Source of the DNA: an uncultured Pelagibacteraceae bacterium
GTDB lineage: Bacteria; Pseudomonadota; Alphaproteobacteria; Pelagibacterales; Pelagibacteraceae
Length of the DNA: 64,000 bases
Reading direction: 5' to 3'
Assembly: GCA_902634305.1 (NCBI GenBank)
Contig: CACPJJ010000001.1
Span: forward strand, 1 to 64,000
Shown here: in pieces, positions 15,079-23,557 of the stretch
Layout: each line of letters begins with the position of its first letter
How positions within the stretch are numbered: position 1 is the first letter of the stretch
Translations under genes and position numbers: made by a program
Notes under the pieces: generated by a model
Database searches by the model: none
Seen by the model: only the letters and a program-made list of their open reading frames with translations
What the model was told of the DNA's origin: nothing

Positions 15079-15884
15079 TAGTTTATATCCAAAACAGTTG
15101 CTGGATCTAGTCTTGTTCCAAACCAATTTAATCTTACGTCTAAATGTGGACCCGTTGATCTACCACTTGAACCAACTGTACCGATAACCTCTCCTTGTTT
15201 TATGATATCACCTTTTTCAACAAAGATTTCATCCAAATGCATATATAAAGTTGAGATTCCATGTCCGTGATCAAAAATTAAAGTTGCACCTGTAAAATAT
15301 AAATCGTTTTCTGCCAATGTAACAATACCATCAGCCATAGCTTTTATTGGTGTTCCAAGGTCACCAGCAAAATCAATTCCATAATGTGGCCATCGTGGTT
15401 TGCCATTTAATATTCTTTGGCTTCCATAGACACCAGTGATTATTGCGTTTTCTAATGGTAAAATAAACTTATCCTTAAAAAAATCTAAATCAGAATTTAT
15501 CTCTCTTGCCTTAGCGATAAGTTTATTTTCATTTTTAATTCTCTCATAGACTTCTTCAGGAGGAGTTACTTTTTTTTCTTCAAGTCCATCAATTCTTTGG
15601 ATGTTATATTTTCTTTTTTTAACTTTTTTAATAATTTTGCTAGTATTTCCATCTTTTTTAATTTTGATTACAACGTCATACTTTCTTTCTCTGTCCAATC
15701 CAAATGCAAAATATCCATCTTTAGAAACTTTTACTTTTATTTTATCTATGGTGACAGTAGATTTTGGATCAGTTTTACCTATAATATAATGTCCCTGGAT
15801 AAATTTACCATTAAACTCAACAGCGTAAGATTTAAACGAAATAAAAAAAAATAATAAAAAAAATTTAATTATTTTGCAGTCCAT
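15078..15884 (-). CDS. M23-like peptidoglycan hydrolase or LytM-like envelope protein
   Basis: A signal peptide (IIKFFLLFFFISFKSYA, cleavage near residue 21) is followed by a beta domain and a C-terminal M23/LytM domain from about residue 145. The first zinc motif is intact (PHYGIDFAGD), as is GHGISTLYMHL. The usual terminal H-x-H reads GPHLDVRLNW, with aspartate in place of the second histidine. It may therefore be an atypical zinc site, or a non-catalytic regulator of cell-wall amidases. The start overlaps the 3' end of the SDR gene by 16 bases, and the stop overlaps the M24 start. It probably acts in the periplasm. Confidence 0.8.
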   Translation of the reverse strand: MDCKIIKFFLLFFFISFKSYAVEFNGKFIQGHYIIGKTDPKSTVTIDKIKVKVSKDGYFAFGLDRERKYDVVIKIKKDGNTSKIIKKVKKRKYNIQRIDGLEEKKVTPPEEVYERIKNENKLIAKAREINSDLDFFKDKFILPLENAIITGVYGSQRILNGKPRWPHYGIDFAGDLGTPIKAMADGIVTLAENDLYFTGATLIFDHGHGISTLYMHLDEIFVEKGDIIKQGEVIGTVGSSGRSTGPHLDVRLNWFGTRLDPATVLDIN

Positions 15885-16636
15885 CCGCCATCTACTAATA
15901 TAGAAGTTCCATGAATCATTGAAGCAGCGTCAGATGCTAAAAAAACAACAGTGGAAGCTATTTCAGACATTTCTGCAAATCTACCAAGTGGAATGTTATT
16001 TAAAGTCTCTTTTTTAAATTTTTTGTTTTTCAGAAATTTTTTTGTCATTGGTGTAACAACAAATGTTGGTGCCACTGCATTTACTCTTATATTGTATTTT
16101 GCTAGGTCTACGGCCATACCTTTTGTTAAACCTTCTAAACCCCATTTATTCATATTATAGACACTTCTAATTGGTCCTCCAACATGACCCATTTGAGACG
16201 TCATGTTAATAATAGAGCCTCCAACTTTCTTACGATTTTTTAATTTCATCATTTTGATTGCACATAATTGGGCAATATTAAATGTAGCTATAGTATTAAC
16301 CTTAACAAGATATTCCATATTTTTTGTTTTAACTTTCGTAAAGTGTTCAGGGATGTTATTTCCAGCATTATTAACCAAAATATCAATTCTCGTTTGTTCA
16401 TTTATTATAGTTTTGATTTCATTATAATTTGTAACATCACAAGTATAAGATTTACATTTTACTTTTAATTTCTTTGCAATTTTTGAAACACCATCAAGGT
16501 CTTTTTTTGTTCGACTAACAATAATCAAATTACATCCTGCCTCTGCAAGAGCAATCGCACAAGCTTTTCCCAGTCCTTTTCCGGCTCCCGTTACTAGTGC
16601 ATATTTATTTTTTAGATTATATTTTTTTAAATACAT
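15869..16636 (-). CDS. Short-chain dehydrogenase/reductase
   Basis: This is a 255-residue classical SDR. The NAD(P) motif is YALVTGAGKGLGKACAIALAE (residues ~12-32), the NNAG motif follows near residue 90, and the catalytic set is S (INMTSQMG), Y and K (YNMNKWGLEGL, near residues 160-170). The C-terminus ends HGTSILVDGGW as in FabG and gluconate 5-dehydrogenase-like enzymes. It lies two bases after the TerC gene in a five-gene minus-strand run starting with a GMC oxidoreductase. The two oxidoreductases may therefore act on related alcohols or sugar acids. The substrate is unknown. Confidence 0.85.
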   Translation of the reverse strand: MYLKKYNLKNKYALVTGAGKGLGKACAIALAEAGCNLIIVSRTKKDLDGVSKIAKKLKVKCKSYTCDVTNYNEIKTIINEQTRIDILVNNAGNNIPEHFTKVKTKNMEYLVKVNTIATFNIAQLCAIKMMKLKNRKKVGGSIINMTSQMGHVGGPIRSVYNMNKWGLEGLTKGMAVDLAKYNIRVNAVAPTFVVTPMTKKFLKNKKFKKETLNNIPLGRFAEMSEIASTVVFLASDAASMIHGTSILVDGGWTAK

Positions 16637-16638
16637 TT

Positions 16639-17214
16639 TTATAAGAATAGCTTTAAATCAGTATAGATCAATTCAATTGCCACTGCTAGTATTGCGAATA
16701 ATCCAACCCAACCTATCCAAGTATATTTTTTAATCCATCCAGATATTAAAGTTGCAGCAGTTGCCATTAAAGCTATAGATAAAACTAGACCAAAAACAAG
16801 AAGCCCATAATGATCTTTTGCAGCTCCCGCAACTCCTAATACGTTATCAAGACTCATTGTAAAATCTGCAATTAAAACTGTCCATATAGCTTTCCAAAAA
16901 CTAGAATTATCTACATTTATTTTTTCATTATCTGTTGAAGATTTTTTGATTACATCAGTATAAAGTTTATAGCAGATATATAGCAGTGCTAGACCACCAA
17001 TTAATCTTAATCCTGTTATTTGTAGCAAATAAGCAGTAAGAAGAGTTAATATAATTCTTAAAATTACAGCCGCACCAATTCCCCAAAAAATAATTTTTTT
17101 TCTTTGATCAGGTGGAAATTGAGAAGCAACCATTCCAATTATAATTGCATTATCACCAGCTAAGACTAGATCAATAAATACAATTTGGGAAAAAATAATT
17201 ATTTGTTCACTCAT
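16639..17214 (-). CDS. TerC-family membrane protein (YjbE-like)
   Basis: The 191-residue protein has about six membrane helices. The TerC signature is present: IDLVLAGDNAIIIGMVASQFP near residues 14-34, and the mirrored TMSLDNVLGVAGAAKDH near residues 118-134, each with a conserved acidic-aspartate pair in the helix. TerC/YjbE proteins are implicated in metal (notably manganese) efflux and metalation of exported proteins. The gene overlaps the GMC oxidoreductase by four bases (ATGA), so the two are translationally coupled. Confidence 0.85.
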   Translation of the reverse strand: MSEQIIIFSQIVFIDLVLAGDNAIIIGMVASQFPPDQRKKIIFWGIGAAVILRIILTLLTAYLLQITGLRLIGGLALLYICYKLYTDVIKKSSTDNEKINVDNSSFWKAIWTVLIADFTMSLDNVLGVAGAAKDHYGLLVFGLVLSIALMATAATLISGWIKKYTWIGWVGLFAILAVAIELIYTDLKLFL

Positions 17215-18815
17215 GATTTGCTATCCTCTATTATCATGTCGGCAGCTTTTTCGGCAATCATAATAGTTGGTGCATTAGTATTTCCTGAGGTTATATGAGG
17301 CATAACTGATGCATCTACAATTCTTAAATTAGATAAACCATGCGCAATAAGTCTATCACTTACAACTGCCTTTTCATCTTTACCCATTCTGCAAGTGCTA
17401 ACAGGATGAAATATAGTATTAGCAAACTTACCAGCCTCAGTAGCAAGGGTTTCATTATCAGTAATATTAATACCAGGTCTTAATTCTTCAGGTTCATACT
17501 CTTTATAGACTTTTGAATTCATTACGATGTTACGGACTATTTTTAAAGATTTTCCTGCTATCTCTCTATCTTCTTGTGTTGACAAGTAATTCATTTTTAT
17601 TTTTGGCGACACTCTTGTATCAGGTGATTTTAATTCAATTGAACCTCTACTTGTTGGTCTTATATTAGTTATGGTTGGAGTAAATGCTGGGAATTTATGA
17701 AGAGAAGCTTTACCTAAAACATCAGTGCTAGCTGGAGATATATGAAACTGTAAATTAGGAGTTTCAAGATGAGGGTCACTTTTTATAAAGCCGCACGCAT
17801 AACTTGCGCCAACTGTTAAAGGTCCTTTTCTAAAAAATAAGAATTTTAATCCAGTTAATATTTTTTTTGGAATACTATAATAAATATCATTTAAGGTTTC
17901 TAAGTTTTTTATTTTATAAACTGGTCTTAGCATTAAATGGTCAGTAAGATTTGCACCAACTTCAGAATGATCTTTAATTACTTCAATATTATTATCTTTT
18001 AAAAGTTTACCAGGACCAATACCAGAGGCTTGTAAAATATGTGGCGAACCTATCGTTCCAGCACTTAAAATTATTTCTTTATTAGCTTTGACAGAAAATA
18101 ATTCATTATTAATCCAATAGTTTACATTTGTTGCTTTTTTATTTTCAAAAATAATATTTTTTATATGTGCATTCGTTATAATTTTTAAATTTTTTCTTTT
18201 CTTGACAGGATTTAAGTAACCAACTGCAGTACTGCATCTAAAACCATTTTTAACAGTAAAAGGAAAATAGCCCATGCCTTCGTTATTTCCGGTATTGAAA
18301 TCTTCAGTTTTTTTATAACCAAATTCTTCTGCTGCCTCTAAAAATAAATCTAATACTTTAAAAGTAGCTCTAATTTTTTCAACTTTTATGGGTCCGCCAG
18401 AACCATGAAATTCATTTTCTCCAAACTGAAAATCCTCAGATTTTTTAAAGTAAGGCAATACATCTTCCCATGACCATCCAACATTGCCTAGCTGCCTCCA
18501 ATAATTGTAGTCGTTAGATTGCCCTCTTATATAAAGCATTCCATTTATTGAAGAACTTCCTCCTAAAGTTTTTCCTCTTGGATAAACCATTTCTCTATTA
18601 TTACAATTTGGTTCTTTTTCAGTATTAAAACACCAATCAGTTTTTGGATTGTGCATTGTTTTAAAATAACCACCAGGAATATGTATCCAAGGATTGGTAT
18701 CTTTTCCTCCTGCTTCAAGAAGTAAAATTTTATTTTTTGGATTAGAGGATAATCTATTGGCTAACACACATCCCGCAGACCCAGCTCCAATAATAATAAA
18801 ATCAAAATTTTCCAT
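17211..18815 (-). CDS. GMC-family (choline dehydrogenase-like) oxidoreductase
   Basis: This is a 534-residue FAD alcohol dehydrogenase. The N-terminal ADP-binding motif is FIIIGAGSAGCVLANRLS (residues ~6-23), followed by the GMC signature region YPRGKTLGGSSSINGMLYIRG near 78-98. GTIGSPHILQASGIG follows near 260. The C-terminal active-site histidine and asparagine are in FHPVSTCRMG and SGNTNAPTIMIAEKAADMI. It is the first gene of a minus-strand run and is divergent from the TRAP transporter. That suggests oxidation of a transported alcohol, but betaine genes are absent, so choline is not assumed. Confidence 0.85.
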   Translation of the reverse strand: MENFDFIIIGAGSAGCVLANRLSSNPKNKILLLEAGGKDTNPWIHIPGGYFKTMHNPKTDWCFNTEKEPNCNNREMVYPRGKTLGGSSSINGMLYIRGQSNDYNYWRQLGNVGWSWEDVLPYFKKSEDFQFGENEFHGSGGPIKVEKIRATFKVLDLFLEAAEEFGYKKTEDFNTGNNEGMGYFPFTVKNGFRCSTAVGYLNPVKKRKNLKIITNAHIKNIIFENKKATNVNYWINNELFSVKANKEIILSAGTIGSPHILQASGIGPGKLLKDNNIEVIKDHSEVGANLTDHLMLRPVYKIKNLETLNDIYYSIPKKILTGLKFLFFRKGPLTVGASYACGFIKSDPHLETPNLQFHISPASTDVLGKASLHKFPAFTPTITNIRPTSRGSIELKSPDTRVSPKIKMNYLSTQEDREIAGKSLKIVRNIVMNSKVYKEYEPEELRPGINITDNETLATEAGKFANTIFHPVSTCRMGKDEKAVVSDRLIAHGLSNLRIVDASVMPHITSGNTNAPTIMIAEKAADMIIEDSKS

Positions 18816-18871
18816 TTATAGTTGAATAGCTTTTTTAATATATGTTGTTTAATGTTTTTTTACACTCATAT

Positions 18872-18900
18872 TTGTCAATTGTCACTTGTATCAGGTTAAT
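18872..18900 (+). promoter_or_regulatory. Predicted sigma-70 promoter for dctP
   Basis: TTGTCA (18872-18877) and GTTAAT (18895-18900) are separated by 17 bases. The -35 box differs from consensus at one position and the -10 box is weaker. It lies 50 bases before the dctP start in the 135-bp gap between divergent genes, and is the best candidate found there. The AT-rich background weakens the call. Confidence 0.4.
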
Positions 18901-18920
18901 TTTTCTGCTTTGATGCCCAC

Positions 18921-18932
18921 GTTAAATTTAAC
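18921..18932. promoter_or_regulatory. 12-bp perfect palindrome in the dctP leader
   Basis: GTTAAATTTAAC is a perfect palindrome located just downstream of the predicted promoter and 18 bases before the dctP ATG. It could be an operator half-site pair for a local regulator, although AT-rich palindromes of this size also occur by chance. The ribosome-binding site AAAAAGGGA follows directly. Confidence 0.3.
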
Positions 18933-18950
18933 TAACAAAAAGGGAAAACA

Positions 18951-20045
18951 ATGAAAAAAATCATTTCAATGATATTTGCTGTTATTTTAGTTTCTGGTTT
19001 TGCGACTAGTGCTAACGCAGCAAAAACATTAAAGTGTCAAACTGTTATCAGTGCTAAAGCTGACGAAGTTGTAATGTTAAAAGACTTCACAGATACAGTA
19101 ACTGCTCTAACAGGTGGATCTTTAAAATTTGAAATCATGCCTGCTGGAACAGTAGTTGGAGTTAAAGAAACTTTAGATGCTGTAGACAAAGGTTTGATCG
19201 ACTGTGGATTTGCTTGGACTCACTATTGGTCAGGTGATCATCCAGCTGCCATGTTATTTGGTTCGCCAGTAGCTGGTGGTGGAGTTGGTATCGACAATAT
19301 AGCTTTCTTATCATGGTTCCAATATGGTGGTGGTAAAGAGTTATACGACCGTTTATGGAAAGAAATGGGTAGAGACATAAAAGGATTTATGCTTCAACCT
19401 GTTGGGCCTGAGGCTTTAGGTTGGTTTCCAAAACCAATTAAAAATATGGCTGACTTCAGAAAGTATAAGTTTAGAACTCCTCCGGGAATTCCAGGACAAA
19501 CTTACAAAGACATCGGTATAGCATCTGTAGCAATGGGAGGTGGAGATATTCTACCTGCTTTACAAGCTGGAACAATTGATGCAGCTGAGTGGTGTTGTCC
19601 AAAACCAGATTTAGTATTTGGTTTCCAAAAAGTTCTTAAGCACTATTACTTGCAAGGTTTACACCAAGTAGTAGTAAATGCTGACTTTTACATGACTGGA
19701 AAAACTTATGACAAGTTATCTGACCACGAGAAAAAATCATTAGAAGTTGCAGCAAACGCATCTTTAGCAAAATCTTTAAGCTACAGAATCTATGAAAATG
19801 GAAAAGCACTTGCTGAGCTAACAACTAAGCATGGAGTTATATTAGAAGATACTCCTTCTGATTATTTCACAGAATATATGGCAGCTGCAAAAGCAACTTT
19901 AAATAAAAATGCAAAAGACAATGCATTCTTTAATGAAGTTTATACTTCTATGAAGGAATTTGCAGATATCGCTGTTCCATTCTGGAGTGGTGCTCAGATG
20001 TCAAACGCGAAGCTAGGAATGGCTCACGCAGCAACATTGAAGTAA
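18951..20045 (+). CDS. dctP: TRAP transporter substrate-binding protein (DctP family)
   Basis: The 364-residue periplasmic protein has a clear signal peptide (KKIISMIFAVILVSGFATSANA, cleaved after ~residue 24). The mature protein shows the DctP layout, with the family substrate-contact region KFRTPPGIPGQTYKDIGIAS near residues 172-191 and the LPALQAGTIDAAEWCCPKPD segment near 200-220. In DctP proteins a conserved arginine in the R-T/M-P region (here FRTP) binds the carboxylate of the substrate. It resembles TakP/FcbT-type proteins for keto- or hydroxy-acids more than C4-dicarboxylate ones. The actual ligand cannot be named. Strong ribosome-binding site; high expression expected. Confidence 0.9.
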   Translation: MKKIISMIFAVILVSGFATSANAAKTLKCQTVISAKADEVVMLKDFTDTVTALTGGSLKFEIMPAGTVVGVKETLDAVDKGLIDCGFAWTHYWSGDHPAAMLFGSPVAGGGVGIDNIAFLSWFQYGGGKELYDRLWKEMGRDIKGFMLQPVGPEALGWFPKPIKNMADFRKYKFRTPPGIPGQTYKDIGIASVAMGGGDILPALQAGTIDAAEWCCPKPDLVFGFQKVLKHYYLQGLHQVVVNADFYMTGKTYDKLSDHEKKSLEVAANASLAKSLSYRIYENGKALAELTTKHGVILEDTPSDYFTEYMAAAKATLNKNAKDNAFFNEVYTSMKEFADIAVPFWSGAQMSNAKLGMAHAATLK

Positions 20046-20080
20046 TATAGTTTTAATTTAAAACTATAATCAATTTATAA

Positions 20081-20118
20081 TAAAGCGGACTTATATAAAG
20101 TCCGCTTTATTTTTTTTT
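20081..20118 (+). terminator. Intrinsic terminator/attenuator between dctP and dctQ
   Basis: An 11-bp perfect stem (20081-20091 with 20099-20109) with a 7-base loop is followed by a run of nine T residues at 20110-20118. The core is GCGGACT/AGTCCGC, which stands out in the AT-rich background. It sits inside the TRAP operon, so read-through probably sets a high binding-protein to permease ratio. Confidence 0.9.
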
Positions 20119-20127
20119 AGGGAATTT

Positions 20128-20739
20128 ATGGCAGACGAACCAGGTAAATTAGATACTTCAGATGAAATGATTGCTGAGAGGCGAGGAGGTTCAGGCAAAA
20201 TGCCTGACGATATGCCCAAATGGATGGCAAAATCTATTACTTCAATAGATAAATTTAGCAAGATAACAGGCAATATAGTTTGTTGGATTTTAATGCCATT
20301 AATTTTAGCAATGACATATGAAGTTTTTGCAAGAAAATTATTTTTAGCTCCTACAATTTGGGCCTACGATATTAGCAGATTTCTTTATGGCGCTTTGTTT
20401 ATGTTAGGAGCTGGTTATGCACTCTCAAAAGGAGTTCATATAAGAGCAGATTTTTTATACAGAAATTTTAAAGTTAAAAATCAAGGTTTAATTGATTTTA
20501 CTTTATATATTTTATTTTATTTTCCAGGCTTAATAGTATTTCTTTATATGACCACGGGTTTTCTCCAGGAATCAATAATGCGTGGAGAAAGAGGAATGGA
20601 TACAACATGGATGCCATATATGTGGCCAATAAAATCATGTTTATGGTTTGGAATTATTTTCTTATTAGTACAAGGAGTTTCAGAATTACTTAAGAGCTAT
20701 TATGCAATGACCAAAGGGAAATGGCCAGGTAACGAATGA
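20128..20739 (+). CDS. dctQ: TRAP transporter small permease (DctQ family)
   Basis: The 203-residue protein has a soluble N-terminal stretch of about 45 residues, then four hydrophobic helices (near residues 50-70, 82-100, 122-145 and 165-185), as in DctQ subunits. The DctQ-typical region SRFLYGALFMLGAGYALSKGVHIRADFLY is present near residues 89-117. It forms the membrane complex with DctM and receives substrate from DctP. The start at 20128 is supported by AGGGA nine bases upstream, immediately after the terminator's T run. The stop overlaps the dctM start by four bases. Confidence 0.9.
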   Translation: MADEPGKLDTSDEMIAERRGGSGKMPDDMPKWMAKSITSIDKFSKITGNIVCWILMPLILAMTYEVFARKLFLAPTIWAYDISRFLYGALFMLGAGYALSKGVHIRADFLYRNFKVKNQGLIDFTLYILFYFPGLIVFLYMTTGFLQESIMRGERGMDTTWMPYMWPIKSCLWFGIIFLLVQGVSELLKSYYAMTKGKWPGNE

Positions 20740-22070
20740 TTGCTGAATTAATAGATCCCGCAATACTAGGCTTTATATTAATTGGAGTAATGCTTTTTTC
20801 TATATTTGTTGGTTTTCCAATTTCTTTCACTTTAATATTTTTAGGTTTTGTTTTTGGTTACTTAGGCTTTGGAAAACTTGTTTTTTATTTGATGACCTTG
20901 CAGTTCTCGATGGTTATGACAGAACAAACCTTGGCCGCCGTCCCGCTCTTTGTTTTCATGGGTATCATGATGGAACAAGCAGGATTAATGGAAAGATTAT
21001 TTTCAGCTTTTCAGTTAATGCTAGCTAAAGTTAGAGGATCACTTTACTACGCTGTTCTTTTTGTTTCAGTTATTTTTGCTGCAGCTACAGGTATAGTAGG
21101 TGCGTCTGTTACAATTTTAGGAATTATGGCAGCAAAATCTATGAATAGATCGGGCTACAATGTTAGATTGGCTGCAGGAACAATTACAGCCGGTGGTACT
21201 TTAGGAATATTAATTCCACCTAGTATTATGCTTGTTGTTATGGGCCCAATTATGGAAATACCAGTAATAGATTTATTTGCAGCAGCTATCATACCTGGAA
21301 TTCTACTTGCCAGTCTATATGCAGCTTACACGACTATAAGATGTATGATGGATCCAAAATTAGGTCCACCACTACCTGAAGACATGAGGGCTACAAGCAT
21401 GAAAGATGTTTGGATAGAATTTTTCCTTGGTCTAGTTCCACCTGCAGCGTTAGTTTTTTCTGCTCTCGGAAGCATTCTATTGGGATTTGCTACACCAACA
21501 GAGGCGGCTGGTTGTGGTGCAATGGGAGCATTATTATTGTCTCTTGCTTATAAAAAATTAACTTTAGCAAAATTACAAGATGCCTTAGTAAAAACTTTAG
21601 AAATTTCTGCATTAATTATGGTCTTGGTTGCTGCCTCTAATTTTTTTGGCGCAGTATTTGCTCGTCTAGGAACACCAATGCTTCTTACTGAATTTTTACT
21701 ATCTTTAGAAATGAATAGATATTTAATTTTAGCTATAGTTATGGGTGTGATTTTTCTTTTAGGCTGGCCTCTTGAGTGGGTACCAATTGTAATGATTATA
21801 GTACCAATAATTTTACCATTAATTGAAGCTCTAGGTTTCAATTTAACGTGGTTTGCAATATTAGTTGCAGTTAATTTACAAACCGCCTGGCTTTCACCCC
21901 CCGTAGCTTTATCAGCATATTTCCTAAAAGGTGTTGTTCCAGAATGGGATTTAAAAGATATTTATCTAGGAATGATGCAATTTATGGTTCTTCAGGTGAT
22001 TGGTTTAATAATTATAATAATATTTCCAAAAATTGTACTATGGTTACCAACTGTCTTATATGGACAGTAA
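20736..22070 (+). CDS. dctM: TRAP transporter large permease (DctM family)
   Basis: The 444-residue protein has about twelve membrane helices. Family landmarks include the N-terminal FVGFPISFTLIFLGFVFGYL, the AAATGIVGASVTILGIMA motif near residue 116, TITAGGTLGILIPPSIMLVV near 149-168, and the C-terminal half motif FATPTEAAGCGAMGALLLSL near 250. It is the sodium-driven transport subunit of the TRAP system. It overlaps dctQ (ATGA) and is followed 24 bases later by an NCS1 permease gene in the same direction. Confidence 0.92.
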   Translation: MIAELIDPAILGFILIGVMLFSIFVGFPISFTLIFLGFVFGYLGFGKLVFYLMTLQFSMVMTEQTLAAVPLFVFMGIMMEQAGLMERLFSAFQLMLAKVRGSLYYAVLFVSVIFAAATGIVGASVTILGIMAAKSMNRSGYNVRLAAGTITAGGTLGILIPPSIMLVVMGPIMEIPVIDLFAAAIIPGILLASLYAAYTTIRCMMDPKLGPPLPEDMRATSMKDVWIEFFLGLVPPAALVFSALGSILLGFATPTEAAGCGAMGALLLSLAYKKLTLAKLQDALVKTLEISALIMVLVAASNFFGAVFARLGTPMLLTEFLLSLEMNRYLILAIVMGVIFLLGWPLEWVPIVMIIVPIILPLIEALGFNLTWFAILVAVNLQTAWLSPPVALSAYFLKGVVPEWDLKDIYLGMMQFMVLQVIGLIIIIIFPKIVLWLPTVLYGQ

Positions 22071-22094
22071 TTTATATTTGTTTAATATAAGGTA

Positions 22095-23552
22095 GTGATT
22101 CAACAAAAAGAAACAACAAATTTAATGAACTGGGAGATAGTATCTGTCAATCCCAATAATAAAATTTGGAACTGGAAAGATCTTTTTTGTTTCTGGGGAT
22201 CTAGTATACAAAGTGTAATTGGTTTTTCATTAATTGCATCTTTGTATTTAGTTTATCAATTAAATTTTTTTGTAGTATTATCGGGATGCATTGTTGGTTC
22301 ATTGCTTGTATATTTTTTTTCTAATTTGATTGGGAAACCTTCACAGAAACATGGAATACCATTTCCAGTTTTTTTGAGACTTTCCATGGGGGTTTACGGT
22401 GCAAGATACGTAGCTATTTTGAGAGGATTGGTTGGAATTTTTATGTTTGGCGTTCAAACATATTTTATTTCAAAATCAATAGGTTACTTAATACGAATTA
22501 GCTTGTTTTCAATAGACAATACAGTTTTAGATAAAGATATTTTTCTACTTTTTTTTATGGGATTAAATATTATTGATGGTTTCTCATTGATATTTGCACT
22601 TTGGTTTCAATATTTACTATTTAGCAATGGTCAAAGGTTTATCAAATCAATAATTAATTTTTCAACTTTATTTGTATATTTAGGACTAATTATTTTTTTT
22701 ATAATTCTAATTAGAGAAAATTATAATGAGATTATAAATGCATCTAGAGGGTTATTTGAAAATAATATTATCTACAATAAGGAAAATCTAATAGCTTTAC
22801 TCTCAGTCGCAGGAACTTTTTTTGCATATTTTTCAATTGTAATTGTAAATTTTGGAGATTTTTCAAGATATTCAAAAAGCGAGAGTGAAGTTAATAAAGG
22901 TAATTTAAGTTTACTTTTAAATTTATTAATTTTTTCATTTTTAGCAATTTCCTTAGTAATTGGATCGAGTGTTTTTTTTGAAAAAAATTTAATACCTATA
23001 GATAGAATATTAACAAACCCAGCTGATATTGTTGGAAAGATTGATAACAGCTTGTTAACATTTATAGCCTTATTGTTTATATTAGTTGCCTCAGGAGCAA
23101 CCAATTTAATTGCAAATTACGTTCCGTCACAAAATTCGATTATTAATTTTTTTCCTAATAAATTTAGTCAAAAAAGTTCTGGAATATTAATTATTTTTTT
23201 AGGTCTTATATTTGCTGTTTTTTGGGATCCGGTTCTAAGTAAAATAGGAATTTTATCTTTAGTTGATACTATTGGTTCATTTTTTGGACCTATAGCTGGT
23301 ATCATGATTATTGATTATTATGTTGTGAAAAATAAAAAAATTATAAATAAAGATATTTTTTCTTCTAATAAAGACGGAGCCTATTATTATTCTAGTGGCT
23401 GGCATATTAAATCAATATATTCATTATTAATTGGATTTGTTTTTGCTTCAGTTACCATATGGAATGCTGAGTTAAGATTTTTACAATCATTTTCCTGGAT
23501 TATAGGTGCATTTTTTTCATCAATAACTTATTATCTGTTAGCAAGTAAATAG
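22095..23552 (+). CDS. NCS1-family nucleobase/hydantoin-type permease
   Basis: The 485-residue protein has about twelve hydrophobic helices. It carries NCS1 motifs: WNWKDLFCFWGSSIQSVIGFSL near the N-terminus, PFPVFLRLSMGVYGARYVAILRG near residues 92-114, and ANYVPSQNSIINFFPNKFS near 340-358. Later comes GPIAGIMIIDYYVVKNKKI, the conserved GP-x-xG-x-xIxDYY segment near 401-419. The start is GTG at 22095 with GGTAG just upstream. NCS1 transporters import uracil, cytosine, allantoin, hydantoins or thiamine precursors, and the substrate here is unresolved. The downstream SDR gene is six bases away, suggesting a shared transcript. Confidence 0.85.
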   Translation: MIQQKETTNLMNWEIVSVNPNNKIWNWKDLFCFWGSSIQSVIGFSLIASLYLVYQLNFFVVLSGCIVGSLLVYFFSNLIGKPSQKHGIPFPVFLRLSMGVYGARYVAILRGLVGIFMFGVQTYFISKSIGYLIRISLFSIDNTVLDKDIFLLFFMGLNIIDGFSLIFALWFQYLLFSNGQRFIKSIINFSTLFVYLGLIIFFIILIRENYNEIINASRGLFENNIIYNKENLIALLSVAGTFFAYFSIVIVNFGDFSRYSKSESEVNKGNLSLLLNLLIFSFLAISLVIGSSVFFEKNLIPIDRILTNPADIVGKIDNSLLTFIALLFILVASGATNLIANYVPSQNSIINFFPNKFSQKSSGILIIFLGLIFAVFWDPVLSKIGILSLVDTIGSFFGPIAGIMIIDYYVVKNKKIINKDIFSSNKDGAYYYSSGWHIKSIYSLLIGFVFASVTIWNAELRFLQSFSWIIGAFFSSITYYLLASK

Positions 23553-23557
23553 TATTT

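Noticed and set aside
15079-15126. 16-residue N-terminal extension of the M24 protein
   Set aside because: It overlaps the end of the M23 gene in another frame, and the TAATG overlap at 15078 gives a standard coupled start.
20046-20067. Second hairpin (ATAGTTTT/AAAACTAT) just after dctP
   Set aside because: It is entirely A/T apart from single G-C pairs and has no T run after it. The GC-rich hairpin at 20081-20109 is the convincing terminator.
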